From Pseudonocardia broussonetiae (lineage in GTDB: Bacteria; Actinomycetota; Actinomycetes; Mycobacteriales; Pseudonocardiaceae): DNA of 64,000 bases. The DNA lies in the NCBI RefSeq assembly GCF_013155125.1, contig NZ_CP053564.1, positions 5,401,501 through 5,465,500 on the forward strand, written 5' to 3'. Below are positions 18,857 to 27,800 of this stretch, piece after piece. The notes under the pieces are model-generated. The model was not told the origin of the DNA. It saw only the letters and a list, made by a program, of their open reading frames with translations, and did no database searches. The stretch's first letter is position 1; each line of letters begins with the position of its first letter. Both the position numbers and the translations under genes were made by a program.

Positions 18857-20584
18857 TCAGCCGCTGTAGAGGTCGCGGTGCCGCTCGCGGAGCCGGTACT
18901 TGAGGACCTTCCCGCCGACGGTCTCGGGCAGGTCGTCGGCGAAGACGACGCCCTTGGGCGTCTCGTAGCCGGCGAGCCGGGCGCGGCAGTGGGCGATCAC
19001 GTCCTCCTCGGTGGTCTCGACGCCCGCCCGCCGCACGACGACCGCGGTGACGGCCTCGCCCCAGTGCGGGTGCGGCAGCCCGACGACGGCCACGCGCTCG
19101 ACGGCCGGGTGGTCGTGCAGCACCGACTCGACGCGCAGGCTGGACACGTTCTCCCCGCCGGACTTCACGATGTCCTTGAAGCGGTCGACCATGATCCGCA
19201 GGCCGTCGGCGTCGACGGACGTGCTGTCGCCGGAGTGGAACCACCCGCCGCGGAACGCCTCGCGGGTGGCGGCCTCGTCGAGGTGGTACCCGGCCGTGAC
19301 GATCGGGCTCCGGTACACCGCCTCGCCCGCCGTGCCGGGCCGGTCGCGCAGCGACTCCCCCAGCTCGTCGACGACGTCCGAGGCGAGCAGCGGGCTCGGC
19401 ACGCCGACGTAGTTGAGGCCCGTCGCGGCCTGCTCGGGCCACCTCGCCGGCCAGAACCGGTGGCAGGCGATGGCCTCGGTCTGGCCGAAGATCCCGAGCA
19501 CGACGAGGTCGTCGCCGGCGTGGCGCAGCAGCGCCCGGTAGGTCGCGGGGGCGAGCGCGCCCCAGCCGAAGACGAGGACGCGCAGGCTCGACCAGTCGTG
19601 GCCGGCGGCGTCGAGCTCGGTCGTCAGGGCGGTGACGAACTGCGGCGAGCCCGCCCACAGGGCCGTGACCCGCTCGACCTCGACCGCGCGCGCCACCTCC
19701 GCGGGCACCGGCCGGCGCCCCAGCACCAGCGAGCCGCCCGCGAGGAACGCCGAGAACGTGAAGATCTGGTCGGCGACGTGGTAGACGACCGGCAGGAAGA
19801 CGCCGACCACCAGGTCGCTCTCGATGCGCAGCCCGCGGCTGAGCGACACCGCGAAGTTCAGCCCCGCGAGGTGGCTCGCGCTGTGCGAGAGCATCACGCC
19901 CTTGGGCATCGCGGTGGTGCCGGAGGTGAACAGCAGCTGCCAGACGTCGTCGCCGTGGATCTCGACGTCGGGCTCGGTGACCGGGCGCCCGTCGACGAGC
20001 TCGGCGAACGTCGGGCTGCCCGCGACGGCGCCGCCGCCGATCGGGATCGTCGCGCCCACGGCGAGCCCGCGGGCGGCGAACGCCTGCTCCGCGCGCGGCC
20101 ACAGCTCGGCGTCGACGATCGCGAACGCGGGCTCGGCGCGGGCGATCAGGTGCTCGAGCACGTCCGGGGCGAGCGCGGGGTTGAGCGGCATCGCGACCAT
20201 CCCGGCCTTCGCGATGCCGATCTTGGCGACGTAGGCCTCGACGGAGTTCTCGCAGAGCAGCAGCACCCGCGACGACGGTTCCAGGCCGCGCTCGAGCAGC
20301 GCGTGCGCCACCTGGTTGGCCAGCTCGTCGGCCTGGCGGAAGGTCAGCGTCCGGAAGCGGTCGTCGGAGTACGCGCCCGCCCAGCCGGTGATCGCGACCT
20401 TGTCCGGGTAGCTCCACGTGAGCCGTTCCAGGACGTCGCCGACCGAGGTCCGCTCCCACCGGTGGACGGCGCGGCGGCCCCGCAGGTTCGTGACGTCGAT
20501 GTCGCTCGCACCCGGTTGCACGGCGCCAGCATCACGGCTGCCTGGACGCAGCACAAGGCCCGGGAGTGATCGGCGTTCACTCAT
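18857..20584 (-). CDS. AMP-forming acyl-CoA synthetase (ANL superfamily)
   Basis: Activates a carboxylic acid through an acyl-adenylate to its CoA thioester. The 575-residue protein has the P-loop LLFTSGTTAMPKGVMLSH, the GIFGQTEA adenylate motif, the WFHSGDS hinge region and the C-terminal GGKVLKYRLRER lysine motif. Start is uncertain: ATG 20584 is used here, ATG 20647 would overlap the divergent hydratase gene, and GTG 20521 would place the inverted repeat at 20575-20613 upstream of the coding region. None has a good ribosome site. It is divergent from an enoyl-CoA hydratase gene, a natural beta-oxidation partner. Confidence 0.9.
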   Translation of the reverse strand: MSERRSLPGLVLRPGSRDAGAVQPGASDIDVTNLRGRRAVHRWERTSVGDVLERLTWSYPDKVAITGWAGAYSDDRFRTLTFRQADELANQVAHALLERGLEPSSRVLLLCENSVEAYVAKIGIAKAGMVAMPLNPALAPDVLEHLIARAEPAFAIVDAELWPRAEQAFAARGLAVGATIPIGGGAVAGSPTFAELVDGRPVTEPDVEIHGDDVWQLLFTSGTTAMPKGVMLSHSASHLAGLNFAVSLSRGLRIESDLVVGVFLPVVYHVADQIFTFSAFLAGGSLVLGRRPVPAEVARAVEVERVTALWAGSPQFVTALTTELDAAGHDWSSLRVLVFGWGALAPATYRALLRHAGDDLVVLGIFGQTEAIACHRFWPARWPEQAATGLNYVGVPSPLLASDVVDELGESLRDRPGTAGEAVYRSPIVTAGYHLDEAATREAFRGGWFHSGDSTSVDADGLRIMVDRFKDIVKSGGENVSSLRVESVLHDHPAVERVAVVGLPHPHWGEAVTAVVVRRAGVETTEEDVIAHCRARLAGYETPKGVVFADDLPETVGGKVLKYRLRERHRDLYSG

Positions 20585-20613
20585 GCACGCTTGCCGGAGG
20601 GCTCGGAGTGAAC
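20575..20613. promoter_or_regulatory. Candidate operator between ligase and hydratase genes
   Basis: Perfect 8-base inverted arms GTTCACTC (20575-20582) and GAGTGAAC (20606-20613) are separated by 23 bases in the only intergenic space of a divergent fatty-acid-type gene pair. ATGCAC also occurs twice nearby. Position and symmetry suggest a regulator site; the TetR gene at 21411-22058 is the nearest candidate regulator (inference). Confidence 0.5.
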
Positions 20614-20645
20614 GACGATGCACTCTCGGCGGGAAGGGGACGCGC

Positions 20646-21407
20646 ATGGGACCGGTGACCTACGAGGTGACGGCCGGCGTCGCCTGGCTGACGATCGACC
20701 GTCCGGAGGCGCACAACGCGCTGAGCCGCCCCGTCCGCGAGGGCCTGTTCGACGGCGTGCACCGGTTCAACGCCGACGACGCAGCGCGGGTGCTCGTGCT
20801 GACCGGCGCGGGCGAGAAGGCGTTCTGCTCGGGCGGGGACCTCAAGGAGATGTCGGAGACCGCGCTGACCGTGCCGCCGCCGGACTTCCTGCCCCAGTTC
20901 GGGCGCAACGTCGAGGTCGCCAAGCCGACGATCGCGGCCGTCAACGGCATCGCCTACGGCGGCGGCTTCCTGCTCGCGCAGCAGTGCGACCTGGTCGTGG
21001 CCGCCGAGCACGCCCGGTTCGCGGTGTCGGAGGTGAAGGTCGGGCGCGGGTCGCCGTGGGCCGCGCCGCTGTCGTGGCTGGTGCCGCCGCGCGTGGCGCT
21101 GCAGATCCTGCTCACCGGCGACCCGCTGGACGCGGCGCGCGCCCGGGAGGTCGGGCTCGTCAACGAGGTCGTGCCGCTACCCGACCTGCGGGCCACGGCG
21201 CAGGCGCTGGCCGAGCGCATCGCCGCGAACGCGCCGCTGTCGGTGCTGGCGGCCAAGCGCACCGCCTACCTGTCGGCGTCGCACCCGCGGGCGGAGGCCT
21301 ACGACCGGGCCGAGGAGATCTGGGAGCCCGTCTACCTCTCCGAGGACGCGCAGGAGGGGCCGCGGGCGTTCCGGGAGAAGCGGGCGCCGGTGTGGCGGGG
21401 GCGCTGA
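20646..21407 (+). CDS. Enoyl-CoA hydratase/isomerase (crotonase) family protein
   Basis: A 253-residue crotonase-fold enzyme acting on a CoA thioester. The oxyanion-hole segments AFCSGGDLKEM and NGIAYGGGFLLAQQCDLVVA are present. In classical hydratases a Glu follows the second glycine segment; here the equivalent region VKVGRGSPWAAPLSW lacks the usual GE/GGxGGTQ pattern, so the reaction may be isomerisation or hydrolysis rather than hydration. GGAAGGGG precedes ATG 20646. It is divergent from the CoA ligase gene and convergent with tetR. Confidence 0.88.
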   Translation: MGPVTYEVTAGVAWLTIDRPEAHNALSRPVREGLFDGVHRFNADDAARVLVLTGAGEKAFCSGGDLKEMSETALTVPPPDFLPQFGRNVEVAKPTIAAVNGIAYGGGFLLAQQCDLVVAAEHARFAVSEVKVGRGSPWAAPLSWLVPPRVALQILLTGDPLDAARAREVGLVNEVVPLPDLRATAQALAERIAANAPLSVLAAKRTAYLSASHPRAEAYDRAEEIWEPVYLSEDAQEGPRAFREKRAPVWRGR

Positions 21408-21410
21408 CCC

Positions 21411-22058
21411 CTACTCCGGGCCGACCCGCTCCGGGCCGACCCGCTCCGGGCCGACCCGCTCCGGGCCGACGCCGAGGCAGGCGTGCGCCATCCCGGCCAG
21501 CAGCGCGGTGAGCCGCGCGTGCGGCAGCCCGCTGTCGTGGAACAGGACCGACTGGATGGCCCCGATCGTCGCGTGGACGGTGAGGCGGGCCTCGCCGTCG
21601 GCGAGGTCGCGGCGCAGCGGGCCGAGGACCGCCACCCACTCCTCGACGTAGTGCCGCTGGGCCCGCCGCAGCCGGCGCAGCGACTGCTCGGGCAGGTTGT
21701 GGGCCTCGCGGTGGTAGACCTGCAGGATCCGGCGGTCGGTCACGGCGATCTCGACGTGGTTGCGGACGAGCTCGCCGAGCGCGGTGCGGTCGTCGTCGGC
21801 CGACTCGACGATCGCGGCGGCCGAGCGCTCCAGCTCGTCCATGACCTCCTGCAGCAGCGCGGCGAGGATCGCGGCCTTGCTGTCGAAGTGCCGGTAGATC
21901 CCGGAGCCGACGATGCCGGCCGCGGCGCCGATGTCGGCCATCGCGACGCGGTGGTAGCCCGAGCGCGCGATGAGCGCGCCCGCGGCCTCGAGGATGCGGG
22001 CCTTGCGGTCGGGATCCCGCCGCCCCCGCGACGGGATCCCGCTGCCCACCGGCTCCAT
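21411..22058 (-). CDS. TetR-family transcriptional regulator with C-terminal GPERV repeats
   Basis: The DNA-binding domain lies at about 17-63 (RKARILEAAGALIARSGYHRVAMADIGAAAG..., quoted in part: ILEAAGALIA, then IYRHFDSKAAIL). The ligand domain follows. The C-terminus ends in four near-identical GPERV units encoded by a 15-bp tandem repeat. ATG 22058 has an AGGA ribosome-like site; an upstream in-frame GTG 22097 overlaps the stop of the acidic-protein gene (GTGA), which would couple the two. Likely targets are the adjacent ligase/hydratase promoter or its own operon. Confidence 0.85.
   Translation of the reverse strand: MEPVGSGIPSRGRRDPDRKARILEAAGALIARSGYHRVAMADIGAAAGIVGSGIYRHFDSKAAILAALLQEVMDELERSAAAIVESADDDRTALGELVRNHVEIAVTDRRILQVYHREAHNLPEQSLRRLRRAQRHYVEEWVAVLGPLRRDLADGEARLTVHATIGAIQSVLFHDSGLPHARLTALLAGMAHACLGVGPERVGPERVGPERVGPE
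21414..21470. repeat. 15-bp minisatellite (3.8 units) inside tetR 3' end
   Basis: CTCCGGGCCGACCCG repeated at 21414, 21429 and 21444, with a 12-base partial copy at 21459. It stays in frame and adds GPERV blocks to the regulator, starting one base after its stop codon. Confidence 0.95.
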
Positions 22059-22093
22059 GGGGGCATCCTGCTGCACCGGGCCCGCGACGGGGA

Positions 22094-22582
22094 TCACGCG
22101 CCCGGAACGCCCGCGGGGATCGCGTACGGGTTGGCGTCGGCCAGCGGCGCGTCGTAGCCCGAGGAGACGACGTCGAAGATGCCGTCGAGGTCGGTGTCGT
22201 CGAGGACGATGTCGGCCAGGCCGTCGGCGTCGAGGGCGACGGCGACGACGTCGGGGACGAACGGGGCCGCGCCGGGGACGTTCTCGAAGAGGGCGACGTC
22301 GTCGTAGTAGTCGCCGTCGACGTCGGACAGGACGGTGTCGACCTCGCCGTCGCCGTTGGAGTCGACCAGCGTCGTCTCCTCGTAGCCGTCACCGTCGACG
22401 TCGGCGTACTCGTAGCTCTGGTGGCTCTCGTCGCCCTCATAGCCCGAGTCGTGGCTGTCGGAGGTGTCGTGGCCCTCGGAGCTGTCGTGGCCGGTCTCGT
22501 AGCCCGAGCCGTGGTCGGTGCTCTCGCTGTCGACCGCGTCGGTCGTCTCGATCAGGGGCTCGGGGGCGTAGCACTCGGACAT
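22094..22582 (-). CDS. Acidic Asp-rich repeat protein (EF-hand-like DxDxDG motifs)
   Basis: A 162-residue, very acidic protein with no signal peptide or membrane segment. Residues 15-50 are a Ser/His/Asp/Glu-rich linker with repeated HDS/GYE blocks. Residues 60-140 carry at least four calcium-loop-like segments: DVDGDGYEE, DSNGDGEVD, DVDGDYYDD and DTDLDGIFD, spaced about 15-40 residues, plus DADGLAD. This resembles FG-GAP/dockerin or thrombospondin-3 type calcium-binding repeats. AGGAGG six bases upstream fixes ATG 22582. Coupled to tetR downstream. Function unknown. Confidence 0.8.
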   Translation of the reverse strand: MSECYAPEPLIETTDAVDSESTDHGSGYETGHDSSEGHDTSDSHDSGYEGDESHQSYEYADVDGDGYEETTLVDSNGDGEVDTVLSDVDGDYYDDVALFENVPGAAPFVPDVVAVALDADGLADIVLDDTDLDGIFDVVSSGYDAPLADANPYAIPAGVPGA

Positions 22583-22679
22583 CGGATCCTCCTGGGCGGC
22601 GGTGGCGGGGCCGTGTGGCCCGTACACCCAGGAGGACGCCCGCGACCGGGCCGGGGTTACAGGAGCGCGTGGACTTCCT

Positions 22680-23141
22680 TCAGGACCGGTGGACGGCCGG
22701 GTGCTCGCGCAGCCGGCCGGCCATGCGGTGCAGGTCGGCGCGCATCGTCGCGAGCTCGTCGGCCGACAGCCCCGTGCTGTCCTCGACGTCGCACTGGACC
22801 TCGTGGACGCGGTCGCGCAGCGCGTGGCCCTCCCTGGTGCAGGTGATGTCGACGACCCGCTCGTCGAGCTGCGACCGCTCCCGCGTGATCAGCCCCTCCC
22901 CCGCCAGCCGCTTCAGCAGCGGGGACAGGGTGGCGCTGTCGAGGTGCAGCCGCTCGCAGATGTGGCCCATCGGCAGCGAGCCGTGCTCCCACAGCAGCAG
23001 GAGCACGAGGTACTGGGTGTAGGTGAGGCCCAGGCGCGCCAGCCCGTCGCGGTAGGCGCCGGTCATCGCCCGCGAGGCCGTGTAGAGCGCGAAGCACAGC
23101 TGCTCGTCGAGCACGAACTCCGACCGGGGGCTGCGCGACAT
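22680..23141 (-). CDS. OhrR-type MarR family peroxide-sensing regulator
   Basis: A 153-residue winged-helix repressor. Cys16 in DEQLCFALYTASRAM is at the position of the organic-hydroperoxide-sensing cysteine of OhrR. The tyrosines of TYTQYLVLLLLWEHG and the wing SQLDERVVDITCT also follow OhrR. No ohr gene is adjacent; instead it diverges from a truncated haemoglobin, so it may control that gene. The palindrome at 23185-23196 lies in the shared promoter. Confidence 0.88.
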   Translation of the reverse strand: MSRSPRSEFVLDEQLCFALYTASRAMTGAYRDGLARLGLTYTQYLVLLLLWEHGSLPMGHICERLHLDSATLSPLLKRLAGEGLITRERSQLDERVVDITCTREGHALRDRVHEVQCDVEDSTGLSADELATMRADLHRMAGRLREHPAVHRS

Positions 23142-23184
23142 GACGCCACTCTACGACCGCGCACCGACGACCGGGCCGATTTCT

Positions 23185-23196
23185 ATGGCGCGCCAT
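23185..23196. promoter_or_regulatory. Palindrome in the ohrR / haemoglobin promoter
   Basis: ATGGCGCGCCAT, a perfect 12-bp palindrome, lies about 44 bases upstream of ohrR and 75 bases upstream of the haemoglobin start. It is the natural candidate for the OhrR-type repressor binding site. Confidence 0.5.
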
Positions 23197-23271
23197 TGAC
23201 TAGGCCACTACCGGTCACCCAGAGTGGTGCCGGTCACGTACCAGCACGGCGACGACGGAGGTCCCACCACC

Positions 23272-23661
23272 ATGACCGACGCTTCCCTGTACGAGCGGCT
23301 CGGCGGCACCTACGGCATCGCGGGAGCGGTCGACGTCCTCGTGGACCGCCTGTTCGCCAACGCCTCCGTCAACGCCAACGCCGCCGTGCACGACCATCAC
23401 GGCGACCCCGCCAACGCCGCGGGCTACAAGTTCCTCGTCACCGCCTGGTCGATCGAGGCGGCCGGCGGCCCCGCGTGCTACCCCGGCAAGGGCATGGACG
23501 AGGCCCACGCGACGCTCGCGATCAGCGAGGCCGACTTCGACGCCGTGGCGCTGGAGATCGCCTCGACCCTGAACTTCCTCGGCGTGCCCGCCGGGGAGCA
23601 CCAGGAGTTCATGGCGATCATCGAGGGCTACCGGCCGCAGGTGGTGGCAGCGGCGGTCTGA
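23272..23661 (+). CDS. Group I truncated haemoglobin-like protein
   Basis: A 129-residue haem protein expected to bind oxygen or NO. LYERLGGTYGIAGAVDVLVDRLF begins the fold, and the proximal His is in YPGKGMDEAHATLAISEADFDAV. The usual Phe-Tyr pair of helix B (oxygen-stabilising B10 Tyr) is replaced by DRLFAN, and the distal-helix HQ..FL motif reads GYKFLVTAW, so ligand chemistry may be unusual. GGAGGT lies before ATG 23272. It is divergent from the ohrR gene, suggesting a role in oxidative or nitrosative stress. Confidence 0.85.
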   Translation: MTDASLYERLGGTYGIAGAVDVLVDRLFANASVNANAAVHDHHGDPANAAGYKFLVTAWSIEAAGGPACYPGKGMDEAHATLAISEADFDAVALEIASTLNFLGVPAGEHQEFMAIIEGYRPQVVAAAV

Positions 23662-23671
23662 CCGACCGCCG

Positions 23672-23691
23672 GCGCACGTCCCGCCGTGCGC
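23672..23691 (+). terminator. Hairpin after haemoglobin gene
   Basis: GCGCACG (23672-23678) pairs with CGTGCGC (23685-23691) around a six-base loop, ten bases after the stop codon. Confidence 0.5.
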
Positions 23692-23710
23692 GAAACACCA
23701 GGAGTGGGAA

Positions 23711-23742
23711 CCGGGTCCGCGTTCCGCGGAACGCGAACCCGG
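23711..23742. terminator. Long hairpin between convergent genes
   Basis: A 15-base arm at 23711-23725 pairs with 23728-23742 with one mismatch (C/A at 23717/23736) and only a GC turn. It ends five bases before the stop codon of the convergent radical SAM gene (23748). A bidirectional terminator is the simplest reading. Confidence 0.6.
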
Positions 23743-23747
23743 CGGCG

Positions 23748-24875
23748 TCAGAACGCGTACCGCACCCGGATCCACGGGGCGTGGGCGGCGATCAGGTCCT
23801 GCACCCGCGCGACGGCCTCGCGCTTGGGCGCGTTGCGGTACCGCACGTTCCACATCCCCGACTGCGAGCGCTTGGGCTGCTGGATGTCGGGCCGCCACAG
23901 CAGGTCCTCGGCCTTGGGGTGCCAGCCGAGGTTGACCTCGTGCAGGTCGCGGTTGTGGGTGAGCATGATGATCTCGGCGGCGGCCTGCTGCTTGGCCGCG
24001 TCGCCGACCTCGTCGTCGAGGCGGGTCAGCAGCTCGGCCCAGTCGCGCTCCCAGCCCTCGCGCAGCACGATCGGCGAGAAGTTGAGGTGCACCTCGTAGC
24101 CGGCGGCGACGAAGTCGTCGATCGCGGCGATCCGCTCGGGGATCGGGCTGGTGCGGATGTCGAGGAGCTTGGCGTCGCTCTCGGGCATCAGCGAGAAGCG
24201 CACCCGGGTGCGGCCCTGCGGGTCGAGGTCGAGCAGCTCCCGGTTGACGAACTTCGTGGCGAAGCTGGCCTTGGCCGTCGGCAGCTCGCGGAAGGTGGCG
24301 ACGAGGTCGGCCACGTTGTCGCTGACGAGCGCGTCGACGGAGCAGTCGCTGTTCTCGCCGATGTCGTAGACCCAGGCGCGCGGGTCGACCTGGTCCGGCT
24401 CGGGCTTGACGCCCTGCCGGCGCACGTGCCCGCGCAGGTAGCGGGTGATCTTGTCGATGTTCGTGAACACCGTGATCGGGTTGGCGTAGCCCTTGCGGCG
24501 CGGCACGTAGCAGTAGGCGCACGCCATGGCGCAGCCGTTGGACGTCGACGGCGCGATGAAGTCCGACGACCGCCCGTTGGGCCGGGCCGACAGCGACTTC
24601 TTGACGCCGAGCACGAGCGTCCCGGACTTGACGCGCACCCAGCGCTCGACGTTGCCCTCGTTGCCGTGCAGCTCGGGGATCTGCCAGTGCGAGGGCACCT
24701 CGATCACCTCGGCGCCGGGGAACCGGGAGAGGACCTGCTGCCCGCGCTCGGAGTCGCGCGCCTCGGGCTCGGCGTAGACGGCGCCGATCCGCAGCAGGCG
24801 GTCGGCGGCGGTGGTGGGAGTGGTGGAGGCATCGGGAGGGGTGACGGCACCTGCCGTCGCGGACGGACTCGACAC
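23748..24875 (-). CDS. Spore photoproduct lyase-like radical SAM protein
   Basis: A 375-residue radical SAM enzyme of the SplB family. The cluster motif is SNGCAMACAYCYVPRRKGY with CxxxCxxC spacing, and the downstream segments TNIDKI, FATKFVN, RVRFSLMPE and VHLNFSPIVL follow SplB. Actinobacterial homologues are common and their substrate is not always thymine photodimers. GTG 24875 starts seven bases after the carboxylase stop with GAGGAAGG in the gap, so it is co-transcribed with that gene. A fifth cysteine near the C-terminus, used as H-atom donor in true SP lyase, is not evident; CSVDAL (around residue 188) is the only other candidate. Confidence 0.85.
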   Translation of the reverse strand: MSSPSATAGAVTPPDASTTPTTAADRLLRIGAVYAEPEARDSERGQQVLSRFPGAEVIEVPSHWQIPELHGNEGNVERWVRVKSGTLVLGVKKSLSARPNGRSSDFIAPSTSNGCAMACAYCYVPRRKGYANPITVFTNIDKITRYLRGHVRRQGVKPEPDQVDPRAWVYDIGENSDCSVDALVSDNVADLVATFRELPTAKASFATKFVNRELLDLDPQGRTRVRFSLMPESDAKLLDIRTSPIPERIAAIDDFVAAGYEVHLNFSPIVLREGWERDWAELLTRLDDEVGDAAKQQAAAEIIMLTHNRDLHEVNLGWHPKAEDLLWRPDIQQPKRSQSGMWNVRYRNAPKREAVARVQDLIAAHAPWIRVRYAF

Positions 24876-24882
24876 ACCTTCC

Positions 24883-27800
24883 TCAACGGGTCGGCCCCGG
24901 CCCCCATTCCGGCCCGGACGCCGCCGCCAGCGCCCCGATCAGCAGATCCCGGGTGTCGGCGGGGTCCACGACGTCGTCCACCTCGAACACCGTCGCGACG
25001 CTCAGCGCGCGGCCCCGCTCGTAGTAGTCGGCGACGAGCTCGGAGTACCGCTCGCGCCGCCGGTCCGGGTCGGGGATCGCGTCGAGCTCGGCCCGGAACC
25101 CCAGCCGGACCGCCCCCTCCAGCCCCATCCCGCCGAACTCCCCCGTCGGCCAGGAGACGGTCAGGTCGGGGGCGTGCAGGCTCCCGCCGCACATCGCCAT
25201 CGCGCCGAGCCCGTAGGCCTTGCGCAGCACCACCGCGCACCGCGGGACGGTGAGCCGGGCGCCGGCGACGAAGAAGTCACCGAACCGGCGCACGATCCCG
25301 GTGCGCTCGGCGTCGGGGCCGACCATGAACCCCGGGGTGTCGCACAGCGACACCACCGCGAGCCCGTGGTCCTGGCACAGCCGCAGGAACCGGGCGGCCT
25401 TGTCCGCGGCGTCGCCGTCGATCGCCCCGCCGAGGTGCGTGGGGTCGTTGGCCAGCACCCCGACCGGGCGGCCGTCGAGCCGGGCCAGCGCGGTGACGAC
25501 CCCCGCGCCGAAGCCGGAGCGCAGCTCCAGCACGCTCCCGGTGTCGCACAGCGTCTCCAGCACCGGGCGCACCGCGTAGGCGCGCAGCCGGTCCTCGGGC
25601 ACCAGGTGCCGCAGCCGCCGCTGGTCGGCCACCGGCCCCGGCTCGTGCGGGCCGGCGAAGTAGGACAGGTACCGGCGGACGGCGTCGACGGCCGCGGCGT
25701 CGTCGGCGACCAGGAGGTCCACGACGCCGTTGGCCGCCTGCACCGCCATCGGCCCGACGTCCCCCGGCGCCACGACGCCGAGCCCGCCGCCCTCGATCAT
25801 CGCCGGGCCACCCATCCCGAGGCTGCTCCCCTCGGTGGCGACGACGACGTCGCAGGCGCCCGCGAGCGCGGCGTTGCCGGCGAAGCAGTAGCCGGACACG
25901 ACCGCCACCGTCGGCACCCGCCCCGCCAGCCCGGCCGCGAGCCGGAACGTCGGCAGGTCGAGCTGGGCGACGGCGGAGGTGTCGGTGTCGCCCGGGCGCC
26001 CGCCCCCGCCCTCGGCGAACACCACCAGCGGCAGGCTCCGCTCGGTGGCCAGGGTCAGCAGCCGGTCGGTCTTGCGGTGGTTGTGCACGCCCTGCGTGCC
26101 AGCCAGGACGGTGTAGTCGTAGGACATCACCGCCACCGGGCGCCCGCCCACGGTCGCGGTGGCGGTGACCAGCCCGTCGGCCGGGGTTCGCGCCACGAGG
26201 TCCTCGACGCTGCGCCGCCGCCGCTGCGCCGCGATCGTCAGCGCGCCGTACTCCACGAGGCTGCCCGCGTCGACCAGGTCCTCGACGTTCTCCCGCGCGG
26301 TCCGCCGCCCGGTCCCGTGCCGGCGCGCGGTGACCTCCGGGCGCCCCGCGTCGGACACGCCGTGGTGGCGCGCGAGCACCTCGGCCAGGTCGGCGCGGAC
26401 GTGCGCCGGGTCGACCTCCGTGAGGGCGTCCCGCGCCGCCGCGTCGTCGACGCCCCCGGTGAGCACGGCCAGCACCGCCCCGGCCGCGACGGCGTCACCG
26501 ACCGCGACCCGCACCTCCACCACCCGTCCGCCGCGCGGAGCGGGCACCCCGTGCTGCATCTTCATCGCCTCGAGCACGACGAGCTCCGCGCCCGGCGCGA
26601 GCGCGTCCCCCGCCGCGGCGCCGACCGCGACGACGACGCCCTGCTGCGGCGCCCGCAGCGCCTCCGCGCCGTCGGGCACGGGTCGGTCTCCGGCCGCAGC
26701 AGGTCGCGTCGGCGCGGCGGCGGTCACGGCCGCCGCCGACGGGGCGGCGGCCAGCTCGGCGACGTGCGCGTCCACGTACCCCGTGTCGAGCACCCCGGGC
26801 TCCGTCACCCGCTCCAGCAGCGCCCGCAGCAGCCCGATCGTCGTCGGGACACCGGCGACGTCGAACTCGCCCAGCGCACGGCCCGCCCGCGCCGCGGCCA
26901 CCGCGAGGTCGTCGCCGCTCACGACCACCTTGGCCAGCAGGGAGTCGTAGCGCGGCCCGACCTCGTAGCCCGCGTAGCCGTGGGTGTCGACCCGCACCCC
27001 GCGCCCCGACGGCGGCTGGAACCGCGACAGCACCCCACCGCCGGGCTCGACGGTGCCGTCCGGCCGCAGCACCTCGGTGTTCACCCGGCACTGCACCGCC
27101 ACACCCCGACCCAGCGGCGGCGACGACAGGACCAGCTCGCCGAGCGTCGCACCCCCGGCGACCCGCAGCGCCAGCTCCACGAGGTCGAGCCCGGTGACCT
27201 CCTCGGTCACCGTGTGCTCCACCTGCAGCCGCGGGTTGACCTCCAGGAACGCGAACCCGTCCGCCCCGACCAGGAACTCCACCGTCGCCAGACCCGCGTA
27301 GGGCAGCGACCCGACCAGGTCCCGCGCCGCCGCGTGCAGCCGCGAGCGCACCGCGGGGTCCAGGTCCGGCGCGGGCCCGATCTCGACGAGCTTCTGGCGG
27401 CGCCGCTGCAGGCTGCAGTCCCGGTCGCCGAGGACGACCGGCGCGCCGTGGCCGTCGCCGAGGACCTGCACCTCCACGTGCCGCGCCGGAGCCAGCAGCC
27501 GCTCGACGTACAAGGTCCCGTCCCCGAACGCCGCCTGTGCCTCCGCCGCGCACTGCCGCAGCACCTCGGGGAGGTCCGCCGCCCGCGTGACGGGCCGGGT
27601 GCCGCGGCCCCCTCCCCCGGCCAGCGCCTTGACCATGACCGCGCCGCCGGGACCCAGGCCGTCGAGGAACGCCCGCGCGGCGGCCTCGTCGGTCGGACCG
27701 TCGGTCCCCTCCAGCACCGGCACGCCCAGCTCGCGGGCCCGCGCCCGGGCGGCGGTCTTGTCCCCGAAGAGCTCCAGCGCCTGCGCCGACGGCCCGACGG

